Positions 8,110 to 17,229 of a stretch of 64,000 nucleotides of DNA are shown here, piece after piece (within the stretch, counting starts at the first letter, position 1; each line of letters starts with the position of its first letter). The stretch is taken from NCBI RefSeq assembly GCF_024700075.1, contig NZ_JAJONE010000001.1, forward strand, positions 3,805,001 to 3,869,000. The letters are read 5' to 3'. This stretch comes from Hymenobacter sp. J193 (GTDB lineage Bacteria > Bacteroidota > Bacteroidia > Cytophagales > Hymenobacteraceae). The notes beneath the pieces were generated by a model. It was not told where the DNA came from, did not search any database, and saw only the letters and a list, made by a program, of their open reading frames with translations. A program made the translations under genes and the position numbers.

Positions 8110-11100
8110 TTAGTGGCTCACCACCAGCCGTTGCGTCAGGGTTTGCTGACCAGAGGTGAGGCGCACCACGTACACGCCGGCCGAGTACTGGCGCGTGTTC
8201 AGCGTTACCGTCTGCGCGCCGCTGCCCTGGCCCGTAGCAAGCGTGCGGAGCAGCCGCCCGTTCATGTCGTAGAGCGTGAGCGTGTAGGCACCAGCTTGTG
8301 GCAACCGGAAATGCACAGTGGCATCGCCCAGGCTGGGCGTGGGCGCTACGTGCAGCTCAGCCGTTGAAGCCGAGGAGGCGTTTTGGTTTGCCAGGGCAGT
8401 GCCGGTACGAGCCTGCAGGTTGCAGGCCGTGCCCACGGTGTAGGAGAAGGGCGTGGCCACGTTGTTGCGCTCGGGCCCGCCGGCGCCTACCTGGTAGGTG
8501 AAGTACAGGTTCACGACGGTACCATTGGCCATGGGCAGCGTGTGGGTGAAGTCCCCGGCCGCGTTCTTGGTCATGGTGTAGCCCGGGTAAGCACCGCTCG
8601 TGCCCTGGCGCAGGTAAAGCAAGGCCAGGTTGCCGCCGGCCGTGGCCCCCAGCGGGTGGAAGGTGATGGTCAGGTTGCCCCCGCTGCTGACGGCCTTGTA
8701 GCTGAAGTCCGTCGTCACGGCGCAGTAGCCGCTGGAGGAACCGCCCGTGACCGTCACACTCACCGCGGAGGAGGTGGTCACCGCGCCCGCGTTGTCGGTA
8801 GCGCGGGCCGTGATAGAGTAGGTGCCCGCGGCCACGCCGGTCCAGGTGTAGGAGTAAGGCGAAGACGTGTCCGTGCCCAGCAGCGTGCTGCCGTTGTAGA
8901 AAGCCACGCTGCTGACCGTGCCGTTGGCATCGGCCGCGTTGGCGTTAATCGTAATCGAAGCTGGAGCCGTAAAGCTGGCGCCGCTTGCCGGCGAGGTCAA
9001 ACTCACGGTGGGCGGGGTGTTGGTGGTCACGGCCGTGAAGCTGAGCCAGTTCACGTTCAGGCCCCCGGCCGTGGCGTAGAGGCGCAGGGTCTGCGCGCCG
9101 GCCGGCAAGGTTACGGTGGCGTTGAGCGTCTGCCAGCTCTGCCAGCCCCCGGTCGCTCCAACCGTTACGGAGCCCAGGCTGGTGCCGGCGCTGTTGCGCA
9201 GCTGCAGGCTTCCTCCGCCCGGCTCGCTGGCCAGCCGGAAGCCCACGGTGTACTGACCGGCCGTGGTCACGTTCACGGCGTAGTCGAGCCAGTCGCCGGC
9301 TTCGATGTAGCCCACGTTCAGCCCCCCGCCCGTGTCGGTGGTCGTCTCGGTCTGGATGCCCAGCATGGCCGAGAAGCTTTCGGCCTGAATCGTGCCGGGA
9401 ATGGTCTGACCAACGGGAGCGGCCGTTACCGTCACGCTCACGGCCGAGGAGGTGGTCACCGCGCCCGCGTTGTCGGTAGCGCGGGCCGTGATAGAGTAGG
9501 TGCCCGCGGCCACGCCGGTCCAGGTGTAGGAGTAAGGCGAAGACGTGTCCGTGCCCAGCAGCGTGCTGCCGTTGTAGAAAGCCACGCTGCTGACCGTGCC
9601 GTTGGCATCGGCCGCGTTGGCGTTAATCGTAATCGAAGCTGGAGCCGTAAAGCTGGCGCCGCTTGCCGGCGAGGTCAAACTCACGGTGGGCGGGGTGTTG
9701 GTGGTCACGGCCGTGAAGCTGAGCCAGTTCACGTTCGTGCCCGTGGAGGCCGAGGCGTAGAGGCGCAGGGTCTGCACGCCGGCCGGCAGCGTGACCGTGG
9801 TGGTCTGCGTCTGCCAGCTCTGCCAGCCGCCCGTGTTGCCTACGTTCACCGAGCCCAGGACCGTGCCGGCGCTGTTGCGCAGCTGCAGGGTAGCCCCGCC
9901 GTTGGCCGAAGCCACGCGGATGCCCACGCTGTACTGGCCCGCAGCGGCCACGTTGACCGAGTAGTCGAGCCAGTCGCCCGTCTCGTACCAGTCCACGTTC
10001 TGGCCCCCGCCCGTGTCGGTCGTGGTTTCCTTGTCCGTGCCCTGCTGGGCCGTGTAGCTCTCGGCCTGAATCGTGCCCGGAATGGCCTGCGCCGTGGGGG
10101 CTGACGTAACCGTGACACTTACCGCCGTGGAGGTGGTTACCGCGCCGGCGTTATCCGTGGCTTTGGCCGTGAGAGAGTACGTGCCCGCGCCCACGCCGGT
10201 CCAGGTGTAGGAGTAAGGCGCCGTCAGGTCTTCGCCGAGCTTGGTTGCGCCCTGGAAGAACTCTACTTTGCTCACCGTACCGTTGGCATCGGCGGCGTTG
10301 GCGTTAATCGTAATGCTGGCCGGGGCCGTGAAGCCGGCACCGTTGGCCGGCGAAGTCAGGCTAACGGTAGGCGGCGTGTTGGTGGAGGTACCGGTGTAGG
10401 TGAACGTCATGCGGCCTACGTTCAGGCCCCCTTGCGTGAAGCTCAGGCGCAGCACGTGTTCCCCGGCCGGCAAGTTTAGGCCGGTAATGGTTTTCGTTCC
10501 CCAGGCGCCCCAGTCGCCAGTCGTTGTTACGGTCTGGTTGGCGCTGATGGTGTTGCCATCAATTGAGAGGGAGAATGGTCCCCCGCCGGTGGAGTTGCCG
10601 GCGGCGTAGCGTAGGGCTAGCGTGTGCGTGCCGGCCGTAGCCACGTTGATGGTATACTCCAGCCATTCGCCGGCATCCACCCAGCCTACGGTCGTGCCTT
10701 CGGCTGCGTCGCTCACGGCATCTACGTACTCTGCAGGGCGGAAAGCCACCGTGGGCGAGGGCTCGAAGGTAGCCTGGTTGGAGGCGCTGGCGTCGTTGTA
10801 GGCAATGCCCTGGCCCAGTCCGCCGGCGTAAGTATCGTACTTACCGGCCTCAATAACGCCCGGCACGGCCTGCGGCGTACCCGTGAAGGAAGTTTGCTTG
10901 CCCACCTGCACTCGCGCAATGTTAGTCACTTTGAAAAGCGAGCCGGCGTACACCTTCGCGTAGAAGTTGTGAATGGCTACGTTCAGGTTAGAAGCAGTTT
11001 TGGTGTAAGGCGCGGTGGTTACCGTTCCCAGAGACGTGCTGCCGTCGAAGAACTCCACCCCCGTTACGCCGGAGCCGGTGGTAGCCACGCTCAGCGTCAC

Positions 11101-13494
11101 GCTGCCGTTGGCGGCTACTTCCGAGGCGCTGGCCGTGAGCGTGCCCGCCACGGCCACGTCCTTGCTGGTGGCCAGCTTGCGGGCCGGCACGTTCAGCACG
11201 TAGCCATCCGAGAAGTTCACGGTGATGGGCGCGCTGGAGTAGTTGTGGGCTACGTAGGTTTTCACGCCGGCCTTGTTAAAGACCACCGCCTGCGGGTTGT
11301 TGGCCGTCACGGAGGCATCTACCCGGCCCAGGGCGTTCATGGCGTGCAGCCAGTAGTAGGTCTGCGCATCCGAAACCCCAAATTTGATCGGTCGATTAGG
11401 GAAGCCGTCGTAGAGCTGAATGGCTTTTACGGGGTCAATGAACGCCAGGTATTCCCAGAGCAGGTCGTGCCAGGTGTTGGCATTCACTTCATTCTGCAGA
11501 ATGCCCGTATTCTGGGTGATTTCCGTCCAGAGCTTCTGTACGTAGGCGTGGTTCTGGCCCAGGTACAGCGAGCCGCCGTGCATGGGGTAAAGCTGAATGC
11601 CGTATACGGCGCGGATGTCCTGGGTCCAGAAGGTACCAGCGTCGTAGCCCGCGCCCCACACGCGGCCGGTGGCGCTGTAGGCGTAGTTGGGCTGGAAGGT
11701 GCGGTCGTTCACGTCAAACCAGTACTCCTCAATGGCGGCCTGCTCGGTGGCGTAGAGGTAGATGCCCAGGTCGCGGGTGGCTTTGTTGCCCGTGATGGCG
11801 CCCCAGTGAATCAGGGACGAGTTGAACTGCATGCTTTCCGAGGTCGATTCCTGGTTGTTGCCCATGGGTGAGCTGGCGAAGCCATCAGCCCAGGAGTGAC
11901 CGGCGTAGGGGTCGAAGTTGCGCAGGAAGGGGAACTGGGTATCGGTGCGGCTGGGGTTGGCGGCGTCGCGCACGAGCATGTTCACCATGGCACCCCACTG
12001 GCCGGCCCAGCCGGGCTGGTACTGCTCCAGGAAGGCGGCGGCGTGGATGAAATAGCCCCAGTGGAAGTGGTGGTCGTTGATGTTGTCGTCCTGGTGGTGA
12101 CCAGCGGGATACCCAAACAGCGTCGACCAGGTGGAGTTGTAGTAAAACACAAAGGCGTTTTCCCCGCTTTCCGCCGACAGCCAGTCCTGGAGCCGGTTCT
12201 TGATGGTAGTCACGATCTGGTCGCGGGCGGCGGTGTTGCCGGTTTCATCGGCAATGCGGGCCGTCTGAATCAGCTTGTTCATTTCCTGGCCCTCGTTGTA
12301 GGAGTCAGTCCACTCGGCCAGGCCGTTGTTTTGCAGGGCCTGCACCTTGTCGTTCAGCTTCACCGGGCTGAAGCCGGTGCTGTAGTTATCGAGGTAGGGC
12401 AGGGTGGGCAGGATGCCATGGAAGGTGTAGGCCGTGGAAAACACGTTGCCGGCCAGCATCTTCAGTTGGCCCCGTACCGACGGATAGATCTGCCCGGCGG
12501 GCTGGGCCGACCCGGCAGCCATGTAGCCCCACTGGTGCGGCAGCAGCCCCTGAAGGACCACGCCGTTGGCGCCTTCCTTCACAGAGGGCGTCACCGTGAA
12601 GGTCGTTTTCACTACTGAGGTGCTTTCAGTGAACACCCAGTCTACTTTGGTGCTGGCCGGAAACACGTAGGCGTATTGCTTGTAGGCGTTGGCGGCGGCC
12701 AGGGCGTCCGGGGCCGAGGGGTTCAGCAGGGCAATGGACCAGTACGTTTTACCGTTCAAGGTAGACGTATAGGTGCCGGCGTTGTTGGTCCAGGTGGAGC
12801 CTAGGGGAGCATACACGGCGTAATCGGCTCCATTATAGGAGTCCTTGATCAGCAACATTTCCCCGTTAATGGTTACCGTGCCCACGGTCACTTTCACCGT
12901 GGCCACGTCGGCGGCGCCCTTGGTCAGGTACACGAAGGGCATACCCATGCCCACAGTGGCGTTAAAGTCATTGGAGCCACTGTGCCAGTTCATGGTCACG
13001 GTCCAGTCGGAGTAGTCCGATACGGTAGCAGCGGTGGCGTTCAGGCTCTGCACGCCCACCGTCACGGCCATCACGTCGCTGTTGGGCTGACGGTATTCCG
13101 TAGTGCTGGCCGGCGGTATAATGTAGTTTACCACCAGACCCGTTTCGTGCGTGCGCAGCGTGAGCGGGTAGTTGAAGATGTTGTTTGTGTGGTTGTTGCG
13201 CAGCTTGCCCGACCAGAACTCATTGGTCGGCACCGGCTTGGTGGCGGCTACTCCGCTCAGCAGGGGCGAGCCGGCCGGCACGGCGTTGCGGCCGGCGGCG
13301 TCCGTTCCCGGAAACTGGGTGGTGTAGCTGCCGGAGCCTACGGCTACGATCTGGCTGTGCGCCGGAGCGCTGGCAAGGCCAATACTCAGTACCGAAAGCG
13401 CGGCCGCTTTTACGGCCCGGGTGCGGGGGGTGTGCGGCCCCGCGAGCCACTCCGGCAGTAGGCGGAGCAGGCGGTTGTGTAGGGTTTTACCCAT
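8110..13494 (-). CDS. Multimodular GH81 endo-beta-1,3-glucanase, T9SS cargo
   Basis: 1794 residues from the ATG at 13492-13494. After a long signal peptide (cleavage near SAPAHSQ), residues about 50-770 are a GH81 catalytic domain: DDNINDHHFHWGYF near 466 and GNNQESTSESMQ are its hallmarks. An Ig-like segment (790-870) follows, then three CBM6-like modules (about 873-1033, 1136-1258, 1363-1486) alternating with three Ig-like domains starting NTPPTVSLTSPA. Residues about 1588-1690 resemble CBM56, a beta-1,3-glucan binder (tentative). The end (SAGVYVVRLTSGQ, LTQRLVVSH) is a T9SS sorting domain. The protein should be exported to the cell surface or medium to cut laminarin, curdlan or fungal glucan. 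Confidence 0.92.
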   Translation of the reverse strand: MGKTLHNRLLRLLPEWLAGPHTPRTRAVKAAALSVLSIGLASAPAHSQIVAVGSGSYTTQFPGTDAAGRNAVPAGSPLLSGVAATKPVPTNEFWSGKLRNNHTNNIFNYPLTLRTHETGLVVNYIIPPASTTEYRQPNSDVMAVTVGVQSLNATAATVSDYSDWTVTMNWHSGSNDFNATVGMGMPFVYLTKGAADVATVKVTVGTVTINGEMLLIKDSYNGADYAVYAPLGSTWTNNAGTYTSTLNGKTYWSIALLNPSAPDALAAANAYKQYAYVFPASTKVDWVFTESTSVVKTTFTVTPSVKEGANGVVLQGLLPHQWGYMAAGSAQPAGQIYPSVRGQLKMLAGNVFSTAYTFHGILPTLPYLDNYSTGFSPVKLNDKVQALQNNGLAEWTDSYNEGQEMNKLIQTARIADETGNTAARDQIVTTIKNRLQDWLSAESGENAFVFYYNSTWSTLFGYPAGHHQDDNINDHHFHWGYFIHAAAFLEQYQPGWAGQWGAMVNMLVRDAANPSRTDTQFPFLRNFDPYAGHSWADGFASSPMGNNQESTSESMQFNSSLIHWGAITGNKATRDLGIYLYATEQAAIEEYWFDVNDRTFQPNYAYSATGRVWGAGYDAGTFWTQDIRAVYGIQLYPMHGGSLYLGQNHAYVQKLWTEITQNTGILQNEVNANTWHDLLWEYLAFIDPVKAIQLYDGFPNRPIKFGVSDAQTYYWLHAMNALGRVDASVTANNPQAVVFNKAGVKTYVAHNYSSAPITVNFSDGYVLNVPARKLATSKDVAVAGTLTASASEVAANGSVTLSVATTGSGVTGVEFFDGSTSLGTVTTAPYTKTASNLNVAIHNFYAKVYAGSLFKVTNIARVQVGKQTSFTGTPQAVPGVIEAGKYDTYAGGLGQGIAYNDASASNQATFEPSPTVAFRPAEYVDAVSDAAEGTTVGWVDAGEWLEYTINVATAGTHTLALRYAAGNSTGGGPFSLSIDGNTISANQTVTTTGDWGAWGTKTITGLNLPAGEHVLRLSFTQGGLNVGRMTFTYTGTSTNTPPTVSLTSPANGAGFTAPASITINANAADANGTVSKVEFFQGATKLGEDLTAPYSYTWTGVGAGTYSLTAKATDNAGAVTTSTAVSVTVTSAPTAQAIPGTIQAESYTAQQGTDKETTTDTGGGQNVDWYETGDWLDYSVNVAAAGQYSVGIRVASANGGATLQLRNSAGTVLGSVNVGNTGGWQSWQTQTTTVTLPAGVQTLRLYASASTGTNVNWLSFTAVTTNTPPTVSLTSPASGASFTAPASITINANAADANGTVSSVAFYNGSTLLGTDTSSPYSYTWTGVAAGTYSITARATDNAGAVTTSSAVSVTVTAAPVGQTIPGTIQAESFSAMLGIQTETTTDTGGGLNVGYIEAGDWLDYAVNVTTAGQYTVGFRLASEPGGGSLQLRNSAGTSLGSVTVGATGGWQSWQTLNATVTLPAGAQTLRLYATAGGLNVNWLSFTAVTTNTPPTVSLTSPASGASFTAPASITINANAADANGTVSSVAFYNGSTLLGTDTSSPYSYTWTGVAAGTYSITARATDNAGAVTTSSAVSVTVTGGSSSGYCAVTTDFSYKAVSSGGNLTITFHPLGATAGGNLALLYLRQGTSGAYPGYTMTKNAAGDFTHTLPMANGTVVNLYFTYQVGAGGPERNNVATPFSYTVGTACNLQARTGTALANQNASSASTAELHVAPTPSLGDATVHFRLPQAGAYTLTLYDMNGRLLRTLATGQGSGAQTVTLNTRQYSAGVYVVRLTSGQQTLTQRLVVSH
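8768..9058 (-). repeat. 291-bp identical direct repeat, copy 1 (in GH81 gene)
   Basis: Base-for-base identical, by reading, to 9446-9736 at an offset of 678 bases. It covers the third Ig-like domain and the junction with the preceding CBM6 module. Confidence 0.9.
9446..9736 (-). repeat. 291-bp identical direct repeat, copy 2 (in GH81 gene)
   Basis: Second copy of the repeat at 8768-9058, covering the second Ig-like domain. The flanking CBM6 modules have diverged, while the Ig unit has not, which points to recent duplication or gene conversion. Confidence 0.9.
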
Positions 13495-13557
13495 TGTAGA
13501 GAGGTTTGGTGGGGTTATGTAATTGTAGGGGAGTGACAAATGGAACCGAATCCGGCA

Positions 13558-13589
13558 CAATCGTTCCCGGAAAGCTGTGGAAACGATTG
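13558..13589. promoter_or_regulatory. Inverted repeat upstream of GH81, possible operator
   Basis: CAATCGTTCC (13558-13567) and GGAAACGATTG (13579-13589) are inverted copies, one base different in length, about 65 bases before the GH81 start. The AACGATT half-sites look like those of LacI-type sugar regulators. No regulator gene is adjacent, so the role is inferred from position only. Confidence 0.35.
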
Positions 13590-14134
13590 CTGCAGGGGGC
13601 TTTCTACAGGCAAGAGCTGTTAAACTGTATGTTGAGTAGCGGAGCCGAACTCAGCAGATCTATCAAATGGAGCAACTTAAAAGCAGGCTTTTGCTAGGTC
13701 GCTATTTAGAAGGTGGATATACTTATAATAGATGACTTTTAATAACGAGCCAGAATAGGCTATATAAGGTAAAGATTATAAAGAATCGTATATCGATCCT
13801 CAAGGTATATAAATAATTTGTTGAACAATAGGGTCGATAAACTAGCAAGCAAAAGAAACTGAAGGAACCGCACAGTCTCTTGCCCGGCTGCGGCAGCGGG
13901 CTTGTGATAGAAGCGTTTCTCAGGTACCGTACTCTCTGCTGGTGTTTAAGTATTATGTGCAGATAGTCAGAGGAATACAATGTGAAAAAGGTGCGTGATA
14001 TGTGCGATTCGTTGTATCGATGGCGTATCAATAATAAAATTTTGGGTTCGTTTGCAGGCAAACGAGCGTTAGGCTCTATGCGGTTAATGTCGCGAGTAGT
14101 ATAGGGCGGCAGCCGTGTTACAGCGACTGAGTTA
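13590..14134. other. AT-rich intergenic stretch, no gene recognised
   Basis: From about 13660 to 14050 the sequence is visibly richer in A+T than its surroundings. A 112-residue minus-strand frame (13723-14061) starts at TTG or later, has odd composition and no family resemblance, so I do not call it. A small perfect dyad CGTTTGC-AG-GCAAACG lies at 14049-14064. Otherwise I see nothing in it. Confidence 0.5.
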
Positions 14135-14141
14135 TGGACAC

Positions 14142-14170
14142 AAAAAAGCCCCTTGCTGGCAAGAGGCTTT
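14142..14170 (-). terminator. Terminator of the 65-residue lipoprotein gene
   Basis: Stem AAAGCCCCTTGC / GCAAGAGGCTTT with one mismatch and a T-run on the minus strand, 21 bases after the stop. Confidence 0.85.
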
Positions 14171-14191
14171 TACTGGTTGCCGACCGATACC

Positions 14192-14389
14192 TTATGGAGC
14201 GGTAGTAGTGGTGTCGGTGGTAGCGGTGGTGTCAGTGGTTGCGCCGGCTTCAGCCTGCTCACTTGGCGAGCTGGTTGCCATGCTGGTAGTTTGGTCGCCC
14301 TCACCGCGCTCTGAGCCGGTGCCATTGCCTTCGCAGGAGGCCAGGGTAAAAGAGGCCGCTGCCAGGGCCAGGAAAAGAATCTTTTTCAT
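14192..14389 (-). CDS. Small Thr/Ser-rich lipoprotein
   Basis: 65 residues. The signal MKKILFLALAAASFTLASC ends in the lipobox LASC, so the mature lipoprotein begins at Cys19 and is only 47 residues. The mature part is low-complexity Gly/Glu/Thr/Ala (TTDTTATTDTTTTAP at the end) with no fold to assign. Its signal peptide is nearly the same as that of the next gene upstream (14631-15080), so the two look like tandem duplicates whose mature parts diverged. Each has its own terminator. Function unknown; a surface spacer or envelope stress lipoprotein is possible. Confidence 0.75.
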   Translation of the reverse strand: MKKILFLALAAASFTLASCEGNGTGSERGEGDQTTSMATSSPSEQAEAGATTDTTATTDTTTTAP

Positions 14390-14579
14390 GAGACAAGTTG
14401 GTTGTGGTAGAAGCCAGAAAACGTAGTTGCACAGCAGCCAAGCTGCACATCAGGCGGTTATACTCCCGATAAGGCAATGACGGCTCACGATATGCCAAGA
14501 AATTTTTCGTCGAGCCCTATAACTTGGGGTTTCCAGTCATAGGAGAGAGGGTTGCTCCGTGCCTGGAACCGGCTGAAAC

Positions 14580-14614
14580 AAAAAGCCCCTCGCAAAGCTG
14601 CGGGGGGCTTTTTG
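14580..14614 (-). terminator. Terminator of the repeat lipoprotein gene
   Basis: Arms 14580-14594 and 14599-14613 (AAAAAGCCCC... / ...GGGGCTTTTT) pair with a single mismatch around a 4-base loop and give a T-run on the minus strand. Confidence 0.88.
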
Positions 14615-14630
14615 TTGACTTCAAAAGAGC

Positions 14631-15080
14631 TTACTGGCCCGAGGTAGTGGCCGTGCCCGTAGAGCCCGTGCCACCAGCGGTAGTGCCGGTACCCGAAGTA
14701 GAGCCACCAGCCGTGGTGCCGGAGCCGGAAGTAGTGCCCGTACCACCAGCCGTGGTACCCGTGCCGGAGGTAGAACCACCAGCCGTGGTGCCCGCGCCGG
14801 AAGTGGAGCCGCCGGCTGTGGTACCGGAAGTGCTGCCTGAGGTGCTGCCGCCAGTAGCGCCCGTGCCACTGGCGTCGCCCGTGCCGCTCATGCTCGTGTC
14901 GGCACCCATGTCGGAGTTGGCGCCCGTTTCCATGTCACCCGATTCAGTGCCGCCTTCCGTGCCAGTGCCAGCCCCGGTTTCCGTGCCGGTGCCCTCGGTG
15001 GCACCTTCCTGCTGATTGCCGCCGCACGAGGCGAATGTGAGCGAGGCCGTAGCCAGCGCCAAGAAAAGAACCTTTTTCAT
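14631..15080 (-). CDS. Gly/Thr/Ser-repeat lipoprotein
   Basis: 149 residues. Signal MKKVLFLALATASLTFASC with lipobox FASC and lipidated Cys19. The mature part is almost wholly low complexity: an acidic Gly/Thr/Glu segment (about residues 20-70), then repeats of GGSTSGTGTTA (about 75-140). It is encoded by 33-bp DNA repeats that could change number by slippage. It is a tandem relative of the 65-residue lipoprotein downstream. No enzyme or binding motif is visible. Such sequences are usually disordered surface spacers; that role is inference. Confidence 0.75.
   Translation of the reverse strand: MKKVLFLALATASLTFASCGGNQQEGATEGTGTETGAGTGTEGGTESGDMETGANSDMGADTSMSGTGDASGTGATGGSTSGSTSGTTAGGSTSGAGTTAGGSTSGTGTTAGGTGTTSGSGTTAGGSTSGTGTTAGGTGSTGTATTSGQ
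14671..14838 (-). repeat. 33-bp tandem repeat inside the lipoprotein gene
   Basis: Units beginning CCACCAGCCGTGGT (plus-strand reading) recur at about 33-base steps, with one 39-base unit, four to five in all. The period is a multiple of three, so copy changes would keep the frame. Confidence 0.75.
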
Positions 15081-15436
15081 AATAGGGTGAAGGGTTTGGT
15101 GAAAAAGAAGTGCTTGAGCCGCGCCTACCTGGTCGCAGTCGAAGGGTTTATACTTCCGCCTAAATCTTTGTAACCCGCTTTATAACAAAATTGCCATAAT
15201 CTTGCACTTAGCTCGTCAGTTTGCTTGTTTAATAATAATATTTTAATGTTGAGCTTAATACCGACCGGTCATGGCGCAAGCACTGGGGGGTGGAATTACC
15301 TGCTAGCGGGGCGAGAGAGTCAGCCGAAAGCCGCCGCCTTAGCCTAATGGCTGCGCTGCTGAAAAACCCGGTTGCCACGCGCCGAAAACGCTATATTCGC
15401 CACTCCACCCACTATCCGGAACTACCTCACCCGACT
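15081..15436. other. Intergenic region between divergent lipoprotein and hutU genes
   Basis: This 356-base gap must hold promoters for both genes. The part from 15160 to 15250 is AT-rich. TAATCTTG near 15198 is close to the -7 consensus on the plus strand. A short dyad ACCGACCGGTC at 15260-15270 resembles a TetR-type half-site. Neither is firm. Confidence 0.4.
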
Positions 15437-17191
15437 ATGTCGCACTCCACTCTCGAAACGCCTGAACTCAACCTCGAAGCCACCTCCAAATCCTCGGCCG
15501 AAAAGCCCACCACCCGGCCCATGTACTACGAGTACAAGCCCGAGGAAACAGTAAAAGCCCAGCACGGCCCCGAGCTGCGCTGCAAAACCTGGGAGGCTGA
15601 AGCGGCCCTGCGCATGCTCGAAAACAACCTCGACCCGGCCGTGAGTTTGGTGTACGACGAGCTGATCGTGTACGGTGGCGCCGGCCGCGCGGCCCGCAAC
15701 TGGAAGGAGTACCAGACCATCGTGCGCACCCTCAAGAACCTGGAGCCCGACGAAACCATGCTGGTACAGAGCGGCAAGGCAGTGGGCGTGTTGCGCACCT
15801 GGGCCCACGCCCCGCGCGTGCTCATTGCCAATAGCAACATCGTGCCCGCCTGGAGCACCCAGGAGTATTTCGACGAGCTGGACAAGCTGGGTTTGATGAT
15901 GTACGGGCAGATGACGGCCGGCTCCTGGATTTACATTGCCACCCAGGGCATTCTGCAGGGTACCTACGAAACCTTCGCCGCGGTGGCCGACAAGCATTTC
16001 GGCGGCACGCTGCGCGGTACCATTACCGTCACGGCGGGCTTGGGCGGCATGTCGGGCGCGCAACCACTGGCCGTGACGATGAACGACGGCGTGTGTTTGG
16101 TCATCGAGCCCATCGATGCCCGCGTAAAGCAGAAGGTGCAGGAAGGCTACCTCGACGTGCAGGCCAAAGACCTCGACCACGCCCTCGAAATCTGCCTCCG
16201 CTCGAAAGAAGACCGCATCGGCTGGTCGGTGGGGCTGACCGGCAACGCCGCCACCGTGCTGCCCGAGCTATTGGCCCGCGGCTTTCAGGTGGACATCATC
16301 ACCGACCAGACCTCGGCTCACGACCTGATGGACTATATTCCCGAGGGCGACATCACGGAGGTGCTGCAGCTGCGCAAGGATAACCCCGAGGAGTTCAAGC
16401 GCCAGGCGCTGGCCTCCATCGTGAAGCACTGCCAGGCCATCATCGACATGCAGGCGGCCGGCTCCGTGGCCCTCGACTACGGCAACAACCTGCGCGGGCA
16501 AGCCGAAAAAGGCGGCCTGCAGGTGCGCGACGAGAACGGGCAGTTTCTCTACCCCGGCTTCGTGCCCGGCTACATCCGCCCGCTGTTCTGTGAGGGCAAA
16601 GGCCCCTTCCGCTGGGCTGCCCTCTCCGGCGACCCACAGGACATCCTGCGCATCGACCGCGCCCTGCTCGAAACCTTCCCCGACAACAAGATGCTGGCCC
16701 GCTGGATTGAGAAGGCCCAGGCCAAGGTGCCCTTCATCGGGTTGCCCGCCCGCGTGTGCTGGCTGGGCTACGGCGAGCGGGAAAAGTTCGGCCTGGTCAT
16801 CAACGACCTGGTGGCCCGGGGCGAAGTTTCGGCTCCCATCGTCATCGGCCGTGACCACCTCGACTGCGGCTCCGTGGCCTCGCCCAACCGCGAAACCGAG
16901 GGCATGAAGGACGGCTCCGACGCCGTAGCCGACTGGCCCCTGCTCAACGCCCTGGCCAACACCGCCTCCGGCGCCGACTGGGTGAGTTTGCACAACGGCG
17001 GCGGCGTGGGCATCGGCAACAGCACGCACTCCGGCATGGTCATCGTGGCGACAGGAACCCCCGAAAAAGCCGAGCGCCTGCGCCGCGTGCTCACCACCGA
17101 CCCCGGCATGGGCGTCTTCCGCCACGCCGATGCCGGCTACGAGCTGGCCCAGCAGGTAGCCCAGGAGCGCGGGGTGAAGATTCCTAGATAA
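15437..17191 (+). CDS. hutU: Urocanate hydratase
   Basis: 584 residues. It adds water to urocanate to give imidazolonepropionate, the second step of histidine degradation, with a tightly bound NAD+ as electrophile. The NAD loop is [12 protein letters not shown] (about residue 201) and the conserved Cys lies in [15 protein letters not shown] (about 385). The start at 15437 gives [12 protein letters not shown]; a longer frame upstream lacks family resemblance. The N-terminal 30 residues are an extension relative to the usual core. Cytoplasmic. hutG is about 9.5 kb upstream on the same strand. The OLD nuclease gene follows after 38 bases with no terminator between. Confidence 0.96.
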   Translation: MSHSTLETPELNLEATSKSSAEKPTTRPMYYEYKPEETVKAQHGPELRCKTWEAEAALRMLENNLDPAVSLVYDELIVYGGAGRAARNWKEYQTIVRTLKNLEPDETMLVQSGKAVGVLRTWAHAPRVLIANSNIVPAWSTQEYFDELDKLGLMMYGQMTAGSWIYIATQGILQGTYETFAAVADKHFGGTLRGTITVTAGLGGMSGAQPLAVTMNDGVCLVIEPIDARVKQKVQEGYLDVQAKDLDHALEICLRSKEDRIGWSVGLTGNAATVLPELLARGFQVDIITDQTSAHDLMDYIPEGDITEVLQLRKDNPEEFKRQALASIVKHCQAIIDMQAAGSVALDYGNNLRGQAEKGGLQVRDENGQFLYPGFVPGYIRPLFCEGKGPFRWAALSGDPQDILRIDRALLETFPDNKMLARWIEKAQAKVPFIGLPARVCWLGYGEREKFGLVINDLVARGEVSAPIVIGRDHLDCGSVASPNRETEGMKDGSDAVADWPLLNALANTASGADWVSLHNGGGVGIGNSTHSGMVIVATGTPEKAERLRRVLTTDPGMGVFRHADAGYELAQQVAQERGVKIPR

Positions 17192-17229
17192 GCAGATTGT
17201 AATAAAATAACATTCAAGAACAAGAAATA

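Noticed and set aside
8383..10104. Long plus-strand open frame opposite the GH81 gene
   Set aside because: It mirrors the repeats of the minus-strand gene, is rich in Arg/Gly/His/Val shadow codons and matches no family.
10624..11871. 415-residue plus-strand frame
   Set aside because: Antisense shadow of the GH81 catalytic domain, which is unambiguous on the minus strand.
13723..14061. 112-residue minus-strand frame in AT-rich DNA
   Set aside because: No family resemblance, odd composition, no promoter or terminator; probably chance.
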